From the NCBI GenBank assembly GCA_007922195.1, contig ML681971.1, positions 25,183,999 through 25,247,998 of the forward strand: a stretch of DNA of 64,000 nt, given 5' to 3'. This document shows, piece by piece, positions 33,898-42,890 of the stretch (within the stretch, counting starts at the first letter, position 1; each line of letters begins with the position of its first letter). The notes beneath the pieces were generated by a model that saw only the letters and a program-made list of their open reading frames with translations, ran no database searches and was not told the origin of the DNA. Both the position numbers and the translations under genes were made by a program. The stretch is from Podocnemis expansa. Its lineage: Eukaryota > Chordata > Testudines > Podocnemididae.

Positions 33898-35930
33898 CAG
33901 GCTTAGCATGGCATTGTTCTTATGTGAATTACAAACCTCATTAGATGAGCATTTCTCCTGGCCTCTTTTGCTGCTGATAGAGCATTACGTCCAAACAGGA
34001 GAGGGCTACTTCATGAAGGGGGCCCAAGTGTTCTTTGTCTCTTGTAAAGTGATCTCTCTCCTTAACACAGTTTTGTATTGTTAGTGGATAAATATTGAGC
34101 CTTTACCACTCTAGTGTTCTCAGCAAAGCCATGAATCCTGCCTGAGTTGCTCCTTTATGCTTCACAAGAGGAATGGCAGAAATCCCCCATAATAAAAACC
34201 AGATACATAGCAAGAGGTTCAATGCTCACACTGTGAGAAGAGGTATTGAGCTGGTGTAAATGAACATGGCTTTGTTGAAATTACTGGAGCTACAGCCATT
34301 TACAGTGGAGATACAGCCTTCACTGGCATTCTGCCTTTATCACCACAGGAGCCGAGTGCTTTCCAGTAGGCAGCAAGCGGAGTAGTTCATGCTGTCTTGG
34401 GGTTTCCCTGAGGAGGAAGGTAGTGGTGCGTCAGATCAACATTAACAGCCAAGTTGTGGGAAAAGAAAGAAATGGTGACTACCATCCCTGCTTTGCTATT
34501 TGAAAAAAGGTAGGATGGATCAGGCAGGTTGTTTACAGCAATTGGCAAACCACTTAACCTGGTCCTGAGATTGTTGTGCAAACTGTGTGCTGATCTAGGA
34601 CAAACTGTGGAAGAACATCCACTGTAAGCCTTGTATGGTTGCTGAGATTAAGACCGCAGGATGCTGCTAAACCTAATCCTTGACCCTGGCTCTCCCAGTG
34701 CAAGTTACAGCATTTTATGTGAGAAGTTTCTATATTTCAGTTTAGATTATAGGGGCAGAGGCTGTTTCCCCGTTTAGACTTTGCCATGCATAGCAATGGC
34801 TGCCAGACAGGGGTGTTCTCCACTGGCATTGTTCATTAACAGTTTACATTCACAGCACTGCAGTCCATAGCATGTGTGAGGATGGCTTCACACAACATTG
34901 AAATGCAGTCACTTGTGTTGTAGAACCCTACAAGTGACTGTGTAGGGATGTCCTAGATAAGAACATCTCCTCAGTTTGGAATTATAGTGGGGATTTTAAG
35001 TAGGCAGACTTTAAAAGCCCAAGGTGGAATCTACCTGGGTTAACATCCTCCTTCTTGAGCACAGAAGAGAAGCACCATGGATCATTAATGACCCAAAGTG
35101 TTCAGGTCTTGGGCTTACATCTCCTGTGGAAAACTGGTCACTACTTTCATCTCTTGGCTGAACCAGGTCATAGACAGCAGTTGAGGATGAGTGTCTGGAG
35201 AGGAGATGGAGGAAGCTGTTCCCCTGGGAATCTGGCTCTGGTGAAACACACATGAGAAAAGCAGGCTTGGCCCTCAGTCACCCGTTAGATGTGTTGCCAA
35301 CTTCTTTTCATCTTGTTCTGGCTTCAAAAGCCATTCTAGCACAGGCACAGCATCAAAGCAGGAACTTCCCTGATGCAGCACTGAAGGGAGAGTCAGCAGA
35401 TGGGAAGAGTCGGCTTGTGCCTAAGCAGAGCCAGGAAGTTCCAAGTGAAATTGAATCTGATCCAAGAGGCTCCCCATCATGTCCAGTCTTTCCTCCAGCA
35501 ATTATCCTGAGTTTCTAAAGTCACTCTGGAATAATGACACTGATTGGAGTGGAAGCCTCGCTTGGTGTCAGAATGGGAGGTGGCATAGCTTGAAGGAGTT
35601 CTGAATAACATTGCTGAGTTAACTGGCAATTGATTAAACCAAGATTAAAAACTCTTGTCAAATCCCACAAGTATTCTCTAGGACCAAGCAGCAGTGCTGA
35701 TACATGATGGAAATACAGGTCACCAGCTGACATCATGCAGTTACTAAGTAATTAAAAATGCCACTAGTGTGAGGAACATGAAGCCAAACAGAGCAGTTGT
35801 TTCTTGCTTAGTAGCTCCTGTTTCCACAATGGATTCTAGAACAGTTTCTATCAAGTGGAGGAATGTAGTCAAGATACTAGGATTGTCTCTTGTTTTTTAT
35901 GTAAAACACCATGGGCTCTTAACCTTAGAC
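33898..35930. other. Intergenic, no gene recognised
   Basis: Unique sequence plus one old repeat-like piece around 34243-34320 (AGCTGGTGTAAATGAACATG and an imperfect inverted partner). I see no exon. Confidence 0.6.
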
Positions 35931-36090
35931 TAGTGGTTCTCAACCTTTTGTGAGTTGCAACACACTTGGTGGCGTGTTGTAGCCCTCTGGGACATACCAG
36001 CCCACTCCCTCCAGGCCAAATCCAGCCATCTCCTCAGGTCTCCATGACATTCTTACCATTGTGTGGCAACACAGTGGCTGAGAACTGCTG
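35931..36090. mobile_element. hAT (Charlie-type) MITE fragment
   Basis: It begins TAGTGGTTCTCAACC and ends GGCTGAGAACTGCTG, the inverted ends seen in Charlie-type hAT elements. The flanks (CCTTAGAC and CTTAAGTC) are only partly alike, so the duplication has decayed. Confidence 0.65.
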
Positions 36091-36207
36091 CTTAAGTCAC
36101 TTATGTATATATCCCATTATAACGCTTTCCCCAAGCATTGCTTGGTAGATGGGGTTCAAAGATTTGAGCCTTCTATTCTTGAGAGGAAAGTGCATTTTAT
36201 ATTGACA

Positions 36208-36290
36208 AGTTCCAAAGGGCTAGCTATGTTTGTCTAGTTCAGCAAAACAAACAAGGAGTGCCACTGGACTTCTTGTTTGTTTTATACTGA
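36208..36290. mobile_element. Penelope-like arm-end fragment
   Basis: TTCCAAAGGGCTAGCTATGT, a TCTAGTTCAGCAAAACAAAC tract and AAGGAGTGCCACTGG match the outer end of the Penelope-like arms elsewhere in the window. Confidence 0.6.
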
Positions 36291-37620
36291 CAGTGGCTTT
36301 TGGATCAGGCTAATGGTCTGTTGAAATTGAGTACCACCAAAGGCCTAGGCCCATTTATGACCACTGTGCTGTTGTCTACTTTCCCCTGGGAATAATCTTC
36401 CACTCCAAAGACCTGATCATGATAGATGAGTGCCTCCATGTTTATTGAAATCTCCAGGACCGAAATGGATGGGATTTACGTCCCATGAAGTCATGGAGGC
36501 TGAGCATGCTGGTCACGTCATTGGATTGGTCCCTTGGTGAAGCCTACAAAGGATTACTATTGAAGATCACATTTTCCCAATAAAAAGTGAGGGAAAGTTT
36601 AGAAACTGAACATAAGTTTGTCCAAGTCTGGAGTCTGGCATCTGGCCTCTGTTTATGAGTTTATTTTGTTTAATGTGCAAATGTGACTGCTATTATTTCA
36701 AGAGCTCTTGCTTCAGAAATTAACAGTAAGAGTGCTATTATAGTCGATGATAAAATACACCTGGAGATGGAAAAAGCTCTCAAGGAAAACATGACGCTTC
36801 CCTGGAAAAGTAACTTTGCATAACGTTTCTAATGGTAAAGGTAGGGCTTGGGAGGTTTCCATAGCCTTGGAAATCGGGGCTGAATTGTATGTTCATCTGG
36901 TTCAGCTATCTTCTCCTTACAGTTTCAAATTAACTTGGCAATATAATTTTGCCTGGATCATTTCCAGGGCATGCTCTCCTACCCCTCTTCTTCCCTTTCC
37001 AGTGGGCCCTAAATATCTTTATCATAAGAATTTTACAAACCTCGGTACATAATAACGAGTTCTGAATGAATGAATTTACATATTATTTCTTGCATCCAAT
37101 TATTGCTGTTTACTGGTGTTAATTCTTTTTAGATATATGATTCCCCAGCCAGGGCTCTCTTACATTAATATCATTATTAGAACATCCCCAACTGAAGACA
37201 GCTCTACAGATGTGTTTTCAGAGGTGCTGCCCAGCCAACAGGGGAGCACAACATGGTGGTGGTTGGTTTTAAAAAATACATGTCCTTTGTGGACAGGGTG
37301 TGGAAAATTGGCTACTGTACTTTGTTTTTCTAAGCAGCAGGGTGATGGATTAAGCACATGAGATTGCTAGTTAGAATCTGGAGACTATTCCCCAGCCATC
37401 TTCTAATCCTTTCAAAGATGAACTGTGAAGCTTTTACATGCCAAGACCCAAACTTTGGGTTATGTTCTCCTGCAGCAGTGGATGCTGTCACCGACACCTG
37501 AGCAGAGCACAAGGCTACGGTCTTGAAACAGCTGGAGGTGTCGGTGAGGACATCCTGGGGAAACAGAGCTCCCTTTCCTCCTCTCAGGCAAGCAAAGGTG
37601 GAAATGGCTTTAAAATAGTG
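36291..37620. other. Intergenic, nothing recognised
   Basis: Unique sequence. I see no bounded repeat and no exon. Confidence 0.6.
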
Positions 37621-37806
37621 TCAATTTCCAAAGGGATGGCCGTGCTAGTCTAGTCCAGCAAAAAAGAAACAAGGAGTCGTGTGGCGCTTCAAGACTAACA
37701 GATTTATTTTTCGCATGAGCTTTTGTGGGAGAAAATCCCACTTTGTTAGATGCTTTGAAGATGGGTGAACTTATAGAATGGAATGAAAATAAATGCAAGG
37801 GGGTGT

Positions 37807-38010
37807 TGTAGTGATATGCTTGTAGAATGTTGTGAATTTAGAGACACTCCCTAGCATGGGCCATTGTTGTGGAAATTGGGAGACGTGCCCCAGAGAAGAT
37901 TTAACATGGCTGCTCCCAGGTACACACCTGGATACCTGTCTGTATGATTAAAGTTCTATTCCTTACTCATTCTGTAGTATCATCTTTAATGAACCCTCAA
38001 GATCATTACA
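37807..38010 (+). repeat. 5' LTR of the Ty3/Gypsy element
   Basis: 204 bases from TGTAGTGATATG to GATCATTACA (TG...CA). It is preceded by GGTGT (37802-37806), matched by GGTGT after the 3' LTR. ATTAAA near 37948 could be the poly(A) signal. It differs from the 3' LTR at about six positions (roughly 3 percent). Confidence 0.95.
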
Positions 38011-38030
38011 TGGTGTCAGAAGATGGGGAA
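38011..38030 (+). other. Primer-binding site, tRNA-Leu type
   Basis: TGGTGTCAGAAG directly follows the 5' LTR. It resembles the complement of a tRNA-Leu 3' end (TGGTGTCAGGAGTGGGAT) with few differences. Confidence 0.7.
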
Positions 38031-38150
38031 TGAGTTCGGAAACTAAAAAGACTTGGACGAAAATTCCTGCATTTGCACCTGAAAACAGCAAAACATCAGA
38101 GATCTCTGAAAACAAAGAAAGCCTTCAGCAAGTAAGTGTAAGCTCTAACA

Positions 38151-38618
38151 ATGGACATTTTATAGGCTCCTTCACCTCTCCAAATGTCTGGTAATGTTGC
38201 AGAAAATTGGCTAAAATTTAAGCAACGATTTCTGCTGTATTTGTCTGCCATTGAAGCACAGAACAAAGATGAAAACCAGAAATCATCTATATTTTTGCAT
38301 GTTGTTGGGGAGGAGGCACTGGATGTATATAATAACTTTGAATTTCAAGATGGTGAAAGCATGAATTTAAACACTATACTGACTAAGTCTGAGGAATATT
38401 GCTTGCCAAAAATAAATGTGACTTTTGAGAGGCATAGATTTTTTACATGCATGCAAAAACCAGATTATACCATAGACCAATATGTTACAGAATTAAGGAA
38501 ACTCAGTAAAAGCTGTAACTTTGGTGGCTTGGCAGAGTCTCTGATCAAAGATAGACTCATTTGTGGCATTACATTCAATGGATTAAGAGAAGGACTCCTC
38601 AAAGAGGTGATAATTTAA
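38151..38618 (+). pseudogene. Ty3/Gypsy gag fragment
   Basis: A gag-like frame begins at ATG 38151, has an in-frame TAG at 38163-38165 and then stays open to 38618. It contains the NWLKFKQRF and YVTELRKLSKSCNFGG patterns typical of capsid regions of K02A2.6-like Gypsy elements, ending RDRLICGI-like (here KDRLICGI) and GLREGLLKE. Capsid protein would package element RNA. It stops at the deletion junction near 38610-38620, so nucleocapsid is missing. The early stop makes it non-functional as it stands. Confidence 0.8.
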
Positions 38619-38619
38619 A

Positions 38620-39834
38620 GGATGGCCTGAAATAATAAGCAGCTGCTCTCTAAGTATAAGAGACTGTTGGAACTGCAGGCATGAACTGACTGTGGTAGAT
38701 GGGGTGATTTTCAAAGGTGGTAAGGTTGTAATACCACGGAGCCTCCGAAAAGAAATGTTACAGAAGATTCATGAAGGTCACTTAGGAATTGAGAAGTGCA
38801 AAGAATGAGCACGAGAGGTCATGTATTGGCCGCGGATCAATCACGACATTACCAATGTGGTAAAAAACTGCTTTTCATGCTTGAAATACAGGCCATGCCA
38901 ACAGGCAGAGACACTAAGACCCCATCCTGTTCCACAGAGACCTTATGAGAAGGTAGGTGTGGATTTATTTACCCGGCGTTCCAAGGATTATTTAATAGTC
39001 ACTGATTATTACTCTTTATATCCAGAAATTTGCACACTGAACAGTACTAATAGTAATTCAGTGATCACTGGCATGAAAGGAATTTTCTCCAGACATGGAA
39101 TTCCTGACGAGGTCTTCAGCGACAATGGGCCACAATTTTCAAGTGCAGAATTCAGGCAGTTTGCCTTAGATTGGGATTTTCATCATGAAACCTCCAGTCC
39201 CAGTTATCCCCAATCAAACAGACTGGTGGAAAGGTCTATACAGACGGTAAAGAATCTGATGAAAAAGACTTTTGAAAGTGGAGGTGATCTGTATACAGCA
39301 TTGCTGGTCTACCAAAGTACACCCCTGGAGAATGGCTTTTCTCCAGCTCAGCTGTTAATGGGAAGAAGGATCAGATCTAATTTACCTATTACTGATAAAT
39401 TGCTGCAATCTAAGAACAATGCTAATGTTCGGAAGATGAAAGAAAACCAGAAGTGGAAGCAGAAATATTATTTTGATAGAAGGGCTCGTGATCTTCCATC
39501 CCTTAACCCAGGTGATAGAGTGTGCCTGAGGAATCACTCCTCTAATACCTGGGGACAAAGAGGTACTATTAAAAAACAGCTGCATCCACGGTCTTACGTG
39601 GTCCACACAGATCAAGGGGATGCATTTCGACGTAATTGATGGGATCTACAACTTATTCTAGAAAGTTCCAACACCGTGGAAGTTGAGGTAGATTCTGGCA
39701 TGCCTCCCCTGACTGATCCGATATCTTCAACACATGGTAATGAAACCGTCAGGGAACAAGAGAATTCAGACCTAAACGAAGGACCAGTACTGAGAAGAGC
39801 TAATCGAGTCATCAAACGTCCAAAAAGACTCATA
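38620..39834 (+). pseudogene. Ty3/Gypsy integrase fragment of pol
   Basis: One frame runs from 38620 to the foldback insertion at 39835, broken by TGA at 38806-38808 and TGA at 39637-39639; both look like decayed CGA codons. It shows an HHCC zinc-binding region (HEGHLG ... NCFSC), then the integrase core with Asp in VGVDLF, Asp in SDNGPQF and Glu in NRLVERS. The spacing between the last two is 35 residues, so the D,D-35-E triad is intact. Protease, reverse transcriptase and RNase H are absent: gag joins directly to the pre-integrase linker, out of frame. A copy like this could not move on its own. Confidence 0.88.
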
Positions 39835-40661
39835 GGCTGTGTTCACACAGCCTCCTTATTTCGAAACAACAGAGGTTGTTTTGAAATAAGGTTTCAGCTG
39901 TTCACACGATGCACAGTTGTTTCGAAACAAGGGGAAGCCCTTGTTTCGAAACAACTCTGTTGTTTCGAAACAAGTTAAACCCCATTTGGGGACGAAACAA
40001 ACTTGTTTCGAAAACCTTGTTTCGAAACAAGGCGTGTGAACATGTTGTTTCGGAACAAAGTGTTCCGAAACAACATTGGATCCTCAGCACCCTGGCCAGG
40101 GAACCCTCAAGACCTTGGCCAGGGTGCTGAGGGCTGTCCCTCAGCCCCAGAAGGGGGTTGCAGCCCCAGAAAGGGGGCTGCAGCCTCCGGCGGGGTGGAG
40201 GGGGGTGAACCCCTGCCAGGCGGCTCAGCTGGCAGCCCGGGCTGCTCCCCCAACATCGCCAGTGGGTTGGGGGAGCAGGCCGGGCTGCCGGCTGAGTCCC
40301 GCGCCCCTGACCCGCTGGCGGGGTTTGGAGGCAGCTCCGGCGGCAGGCTCCAGCGCCCCGCAACCGCTCGACCCCCCCCGCTGGGGCCTGCACCCCCCTT
40401 TCTGGGGCTGCAGCCCCCTTTCTGGGCTTGCAGGGTGAGCTGCCGCAGCGGCTCACCCCCAGGGGGCTGCAGCCCCCTGAACCAGGTACCGAAATAGCAA
40501 GTTCACAGTGTGAACCTGCTATTTCGATTCCCATTTTTTTCCTTATTTCGAATTAACATTTTGTTAATTCGAAATAAGTTGCTTCGAAATGAGTGTTATT
40601 TCGATATATGGTTGTTTTGAAACAACCGTATCGAAATAACTCACTGTGTGAGAACACAGCC
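39835..40661. mobile_element. Foldback MITE nested in the Gypsy element, 827 bp
   Basis: Ends GGCTGTGTTCACACA and GTGAGAACACAGCC are inverted; ATA flanks both sides (39832-39834, 40662-40664), a 3-base duplication as in Harbinger-type elements. The left part holds repeated 14-base palindromes TTGTTTCGAAACAA and variants; the right part has TTATTTCGAATTAA-type words. The centre (about 40080-40490) is very GC-rich and is itself inverted: CAGCCCCAGAAAGGGGGCTG near 40161 against CCCTTTCTGGGGCTGCAGCC near 40395, and a CCTCAGCACCCTGGCCAGG hairpin at 40082-40131. No transposase is encoded; open frames in the centre are compositional. Confidence 0.82.
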
Positions 40662-40880
40662 ATAGAGACTTGCTAGGATATGTAAGGGAAGTGGGTGGTA
40701 AAGACTCACTTGAGAGTGATGTGCTAGTAACCTCTCCTCTCTAGGTAGTTCAGATTCTGGGTTTATGGACTGTCCTTCTGCATATTTATTTTTTAGATAG
40801 CTGTTATGTGTTGTTAGATGTTAGTGCATGTATTATTAGCTAGCTTTTATATGTATCTAACTGTTTACTTCTTTTCCTTA

Positions 40881-40890
40881 GGGGGGAAGA
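40881..40890 (+). other. Polypurine tract of the Gypsy element
   Basis: GGGGGGAAGA directly precedes the TG of the 3' LTR, the position of the plus-strand primer. Confidence 0.85.
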
Positions 40891-41094
40891 TGTAGTGATA
40901 TGCTTGTAGAAGGTTGTGAATTTAGAGACACTCCCTAGCATGGGCCATTGTTGTGGAAATTGGGAGATGTGCCCCAGAGAAGATTTAACATGGCTGCTCC
41001 CACGTACACACCTGGATACCTGTCTGTATGATTAAAGTTCTATTCCTTACTCATTCAGTAGCATCATCTTTAATGAATCCTCAAGATCATTACA
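40891..41094 (+). repeat. 3' LTR of the Ty3/Gypsy element
   Basis: 204 bases, nearly identical to the 5' LTR. It is followed by the target-site duplication GGTGT (41095-41099). With the 5' LTR it defines a 3288-base element, 37807-41094. Confidence 0.95.
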
Positions 41095-41166
41095 GGTGTA
41101 AAACGTAGGATCAGGTCATACAGTAACAGCAAATCAGAGCAGTTGTTAGGTTCAAACCATGGGAAG

Positions 41167-41415
41167 CCTGAAGTCAAAAGGATAAATGAACACAGAGCTG
41201 ATATCAGAAATCAAAGAACAAAGAAACCAGCTGCTGAGCACTTCCATCTTTCTAATCACTCGATAAATGATTTGTTAACGACTATCATCAGAGATGTGGC
41301 TGGGACGTCAAGACTTCAAAGAGAAACAGCTGAACTCGAATTAATATACAAGCTAAATTCTGTGAAAGCAGGACTGAATCGAGACTATGGGTTCTTTTCC
41401 CATTACAAAAGGTAA
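41167..41415 (+). pseudogene. Penelope-like GIY-YIG endonuclease, C-terminal part
   Basis: About 82 codons to TAA, starting in RINEHRADIRNQR and passing through EHFHLSNHSIND to ETAELELIYKLNSVKAGLN. The EHR-x-DIRN block, the HF-x(4)-H pair and the Glu followed by an LN-S-x(4)-GLN end match the C-terminal half of Penelope-like GIY-YIG nucleases. The GIY and YIG strands and the whole reverse transcriptase are missing. The codons upstream of RINEH belong to the inverted arm. It is a 5'-truncated relic. Confidence 0.75.
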
Positions 41416-42179
41416 TTTGACTTCAGGCTTCCCACGGTTTGAACCTAACAACTGCTCTGATTTGCTGTTACTGTATGACCTGATCCTACGTTTTACACCC
41501 CCTTGCATTTATTTTCATTCCATTCTGTAAGTTCACCCATCTTCAAAGCATCTGATGAAGTGGGATTTTTTCCCATGAAAGTTCATGCGAAAAATAAATC
41601 TGTTAGTCTTAAAGTGCCACACAACTCCTTGTTTCTTTTTTAAAATAGTGTGCTTCTGAATATCTCTTTTTAACAAAGTGGGGCCAAGGCCTTGCAGGGT
41701 TGGTCATTGCTAAGGCAAAACACATTGGTGGGGAAACTTACCTGCCTAAGGTGGCATAATTTTATCCCTTAAAAATTTGAGATCTTAAGCCTGATTCTCC
41801 TTCCATGTACACCAGTAGGAATTGAGAGTACATCCAATGATTATGCCAATCAGTGTAAATGTGAGGAAAATCATACCCGTAGTTTGGTTAAGCTCACTTC
41901 TCTGAGGCCAAATGTGGGGCCTGTGAATTGGCAGAATAGTCTTATGCTATTATAAAGGTGACTGTAGAAGAGGCCAGAACCTGTCAGAGTAAATCCCAGT
42001 CCAGCCAGTGATGAACTTGCACTGGAGTACCTGAATAGTGGTAGAATGTGGCTCTGTATGTCTGTAGCTTCTAACTTGTTAATTGATATCTATTTCCAAC
42101 AACTTGTACCCAATGTCCCTCAAACATCTCTTGGTCCAGAACCTTGGAAGCCCATTATTTGTATTGTGGTGGCACCAGG

Positions 42180-42400
42180 TGTCCCTAAGAAGAGACCATA
42201 GTCCCACTGTGCTAGGTACTGTACATACACAGTAAAAAAAAAGTTAAAATCTAAATGGAAAAGACAGGCAGGGGGTGAGGGGGGATAGTGTTATTCTCCT
42301 CTGCAGCTGGAGAAAAGAGGCACTGTGAGAGATTGACTTGCCTAAGGTCACACAGGAAGACGGACAAAGATGGAAACTGAATAGAGTCCCAATCTAAAAC
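42180..42400 (-). repeat. Ancient MIR-related repeat
   Basis: It runs from CCCACTGTGCTAGGTACTGT to TTGCCTAAGGTCACACAGGA, the reverse-complement order of a MIR-type SINE with its tRNA-like head at the far end. It is diverged. Confidence 0.55.
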
Positions 42401-42765
42401 CTTAATCACAAAATCAGCCTTTCTCTCTAATCCAGTAAAGCATTTGACAGCGAGGTGTTTACTTTTTTAGAAGGGGTGAGTGGGGAAAGTCATCTGAAGG
42501 CTAATAGTGTGATTATGGCCTGTGTGGTTCACTGAGATGCAAAGAAAACATGTTCTGCAAACAAGCCCCCAGCCCCTTTAACATGTTTAAGGAGGTTTTT
42601 GCTGAAAAATAACTTATTTCAACAAACCATTGTCTGGTAAATCAAACCACCACCACTATGTGTATAATACTCTCTTTCTGAACAATCTTCTCTAATGCGA
42701 ATGTGTCCAGGTGAGATAGAAAGAAACTTTTTGAATGAAATATACTAGATGAGGAAGTACAAAGT

Positions 42766-42890
42766 TAATGCATTATCCTCATTTTACAGACTGGGAACTG
42801 GGGTCCACAGTGACTAAAGTCACAAGGGGAGTTTGTGGCAGAGATGGTATCTGAACCCCAGACACCAGTCCCTATACTGTACATCCAGCC
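42766..42890 (-). repeat. MIR SINE, reverse orientation
   Basis: CCTCATTTTACAGACTGGGA, GTCACAAGGGGAGTTTGTGG and TATCTGAACCCCAGAC follow the reversed MIR order, ending in a tRNA-like B-box region. Confidence 0.65.

Larger units (their letters stand above)
37621..41640 (+). mobile_element. Penelope-like element interrupted by an LTR retrotransposon
   Basis: The host element is 37621-37806 plus 41100-41640, cut at 37806/41095 by the LTR element. Left arm: CAATTTCCAAAGGGATGGC, AAGGAGTCGTGTGGCGCTTC, GCATGAGCTTTTGTGGG and, after the LTR element, GGATCAGGTCATACAGTAAC to about 41166. The right arm (from about 41416) is its reverse complement, with TGAAGTGGG, GTTCATGCGA and AACTCCTTGTTTC. Between the arms lies the end of a GIY-YIG endonuclease frame. 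A partial inverted copy of the terminal repeat before a 5'-truncated body is a known Penelope-like arrangement. Confidence 0.8.

Noticed and set aside
39850..40075. Regular TTGTTTCGAAACAA repeats considered as a CRISPR-like array
   Set aside because: Spacing is irregular, the repeats are self-palindromic and lie inside a transposon with terminal inverted repeats in a vertebrate genome.
39902..40534. Open frames through the foldback element
   Set aside because: They read through palindromes and an inverted GC-rich centre, and similar frames occur on both strands.
42766..42890. tRNA-like B-box sequence
   Set aside because: It belongs to a decayed MIR SINE; no cloverleaf could be traced.
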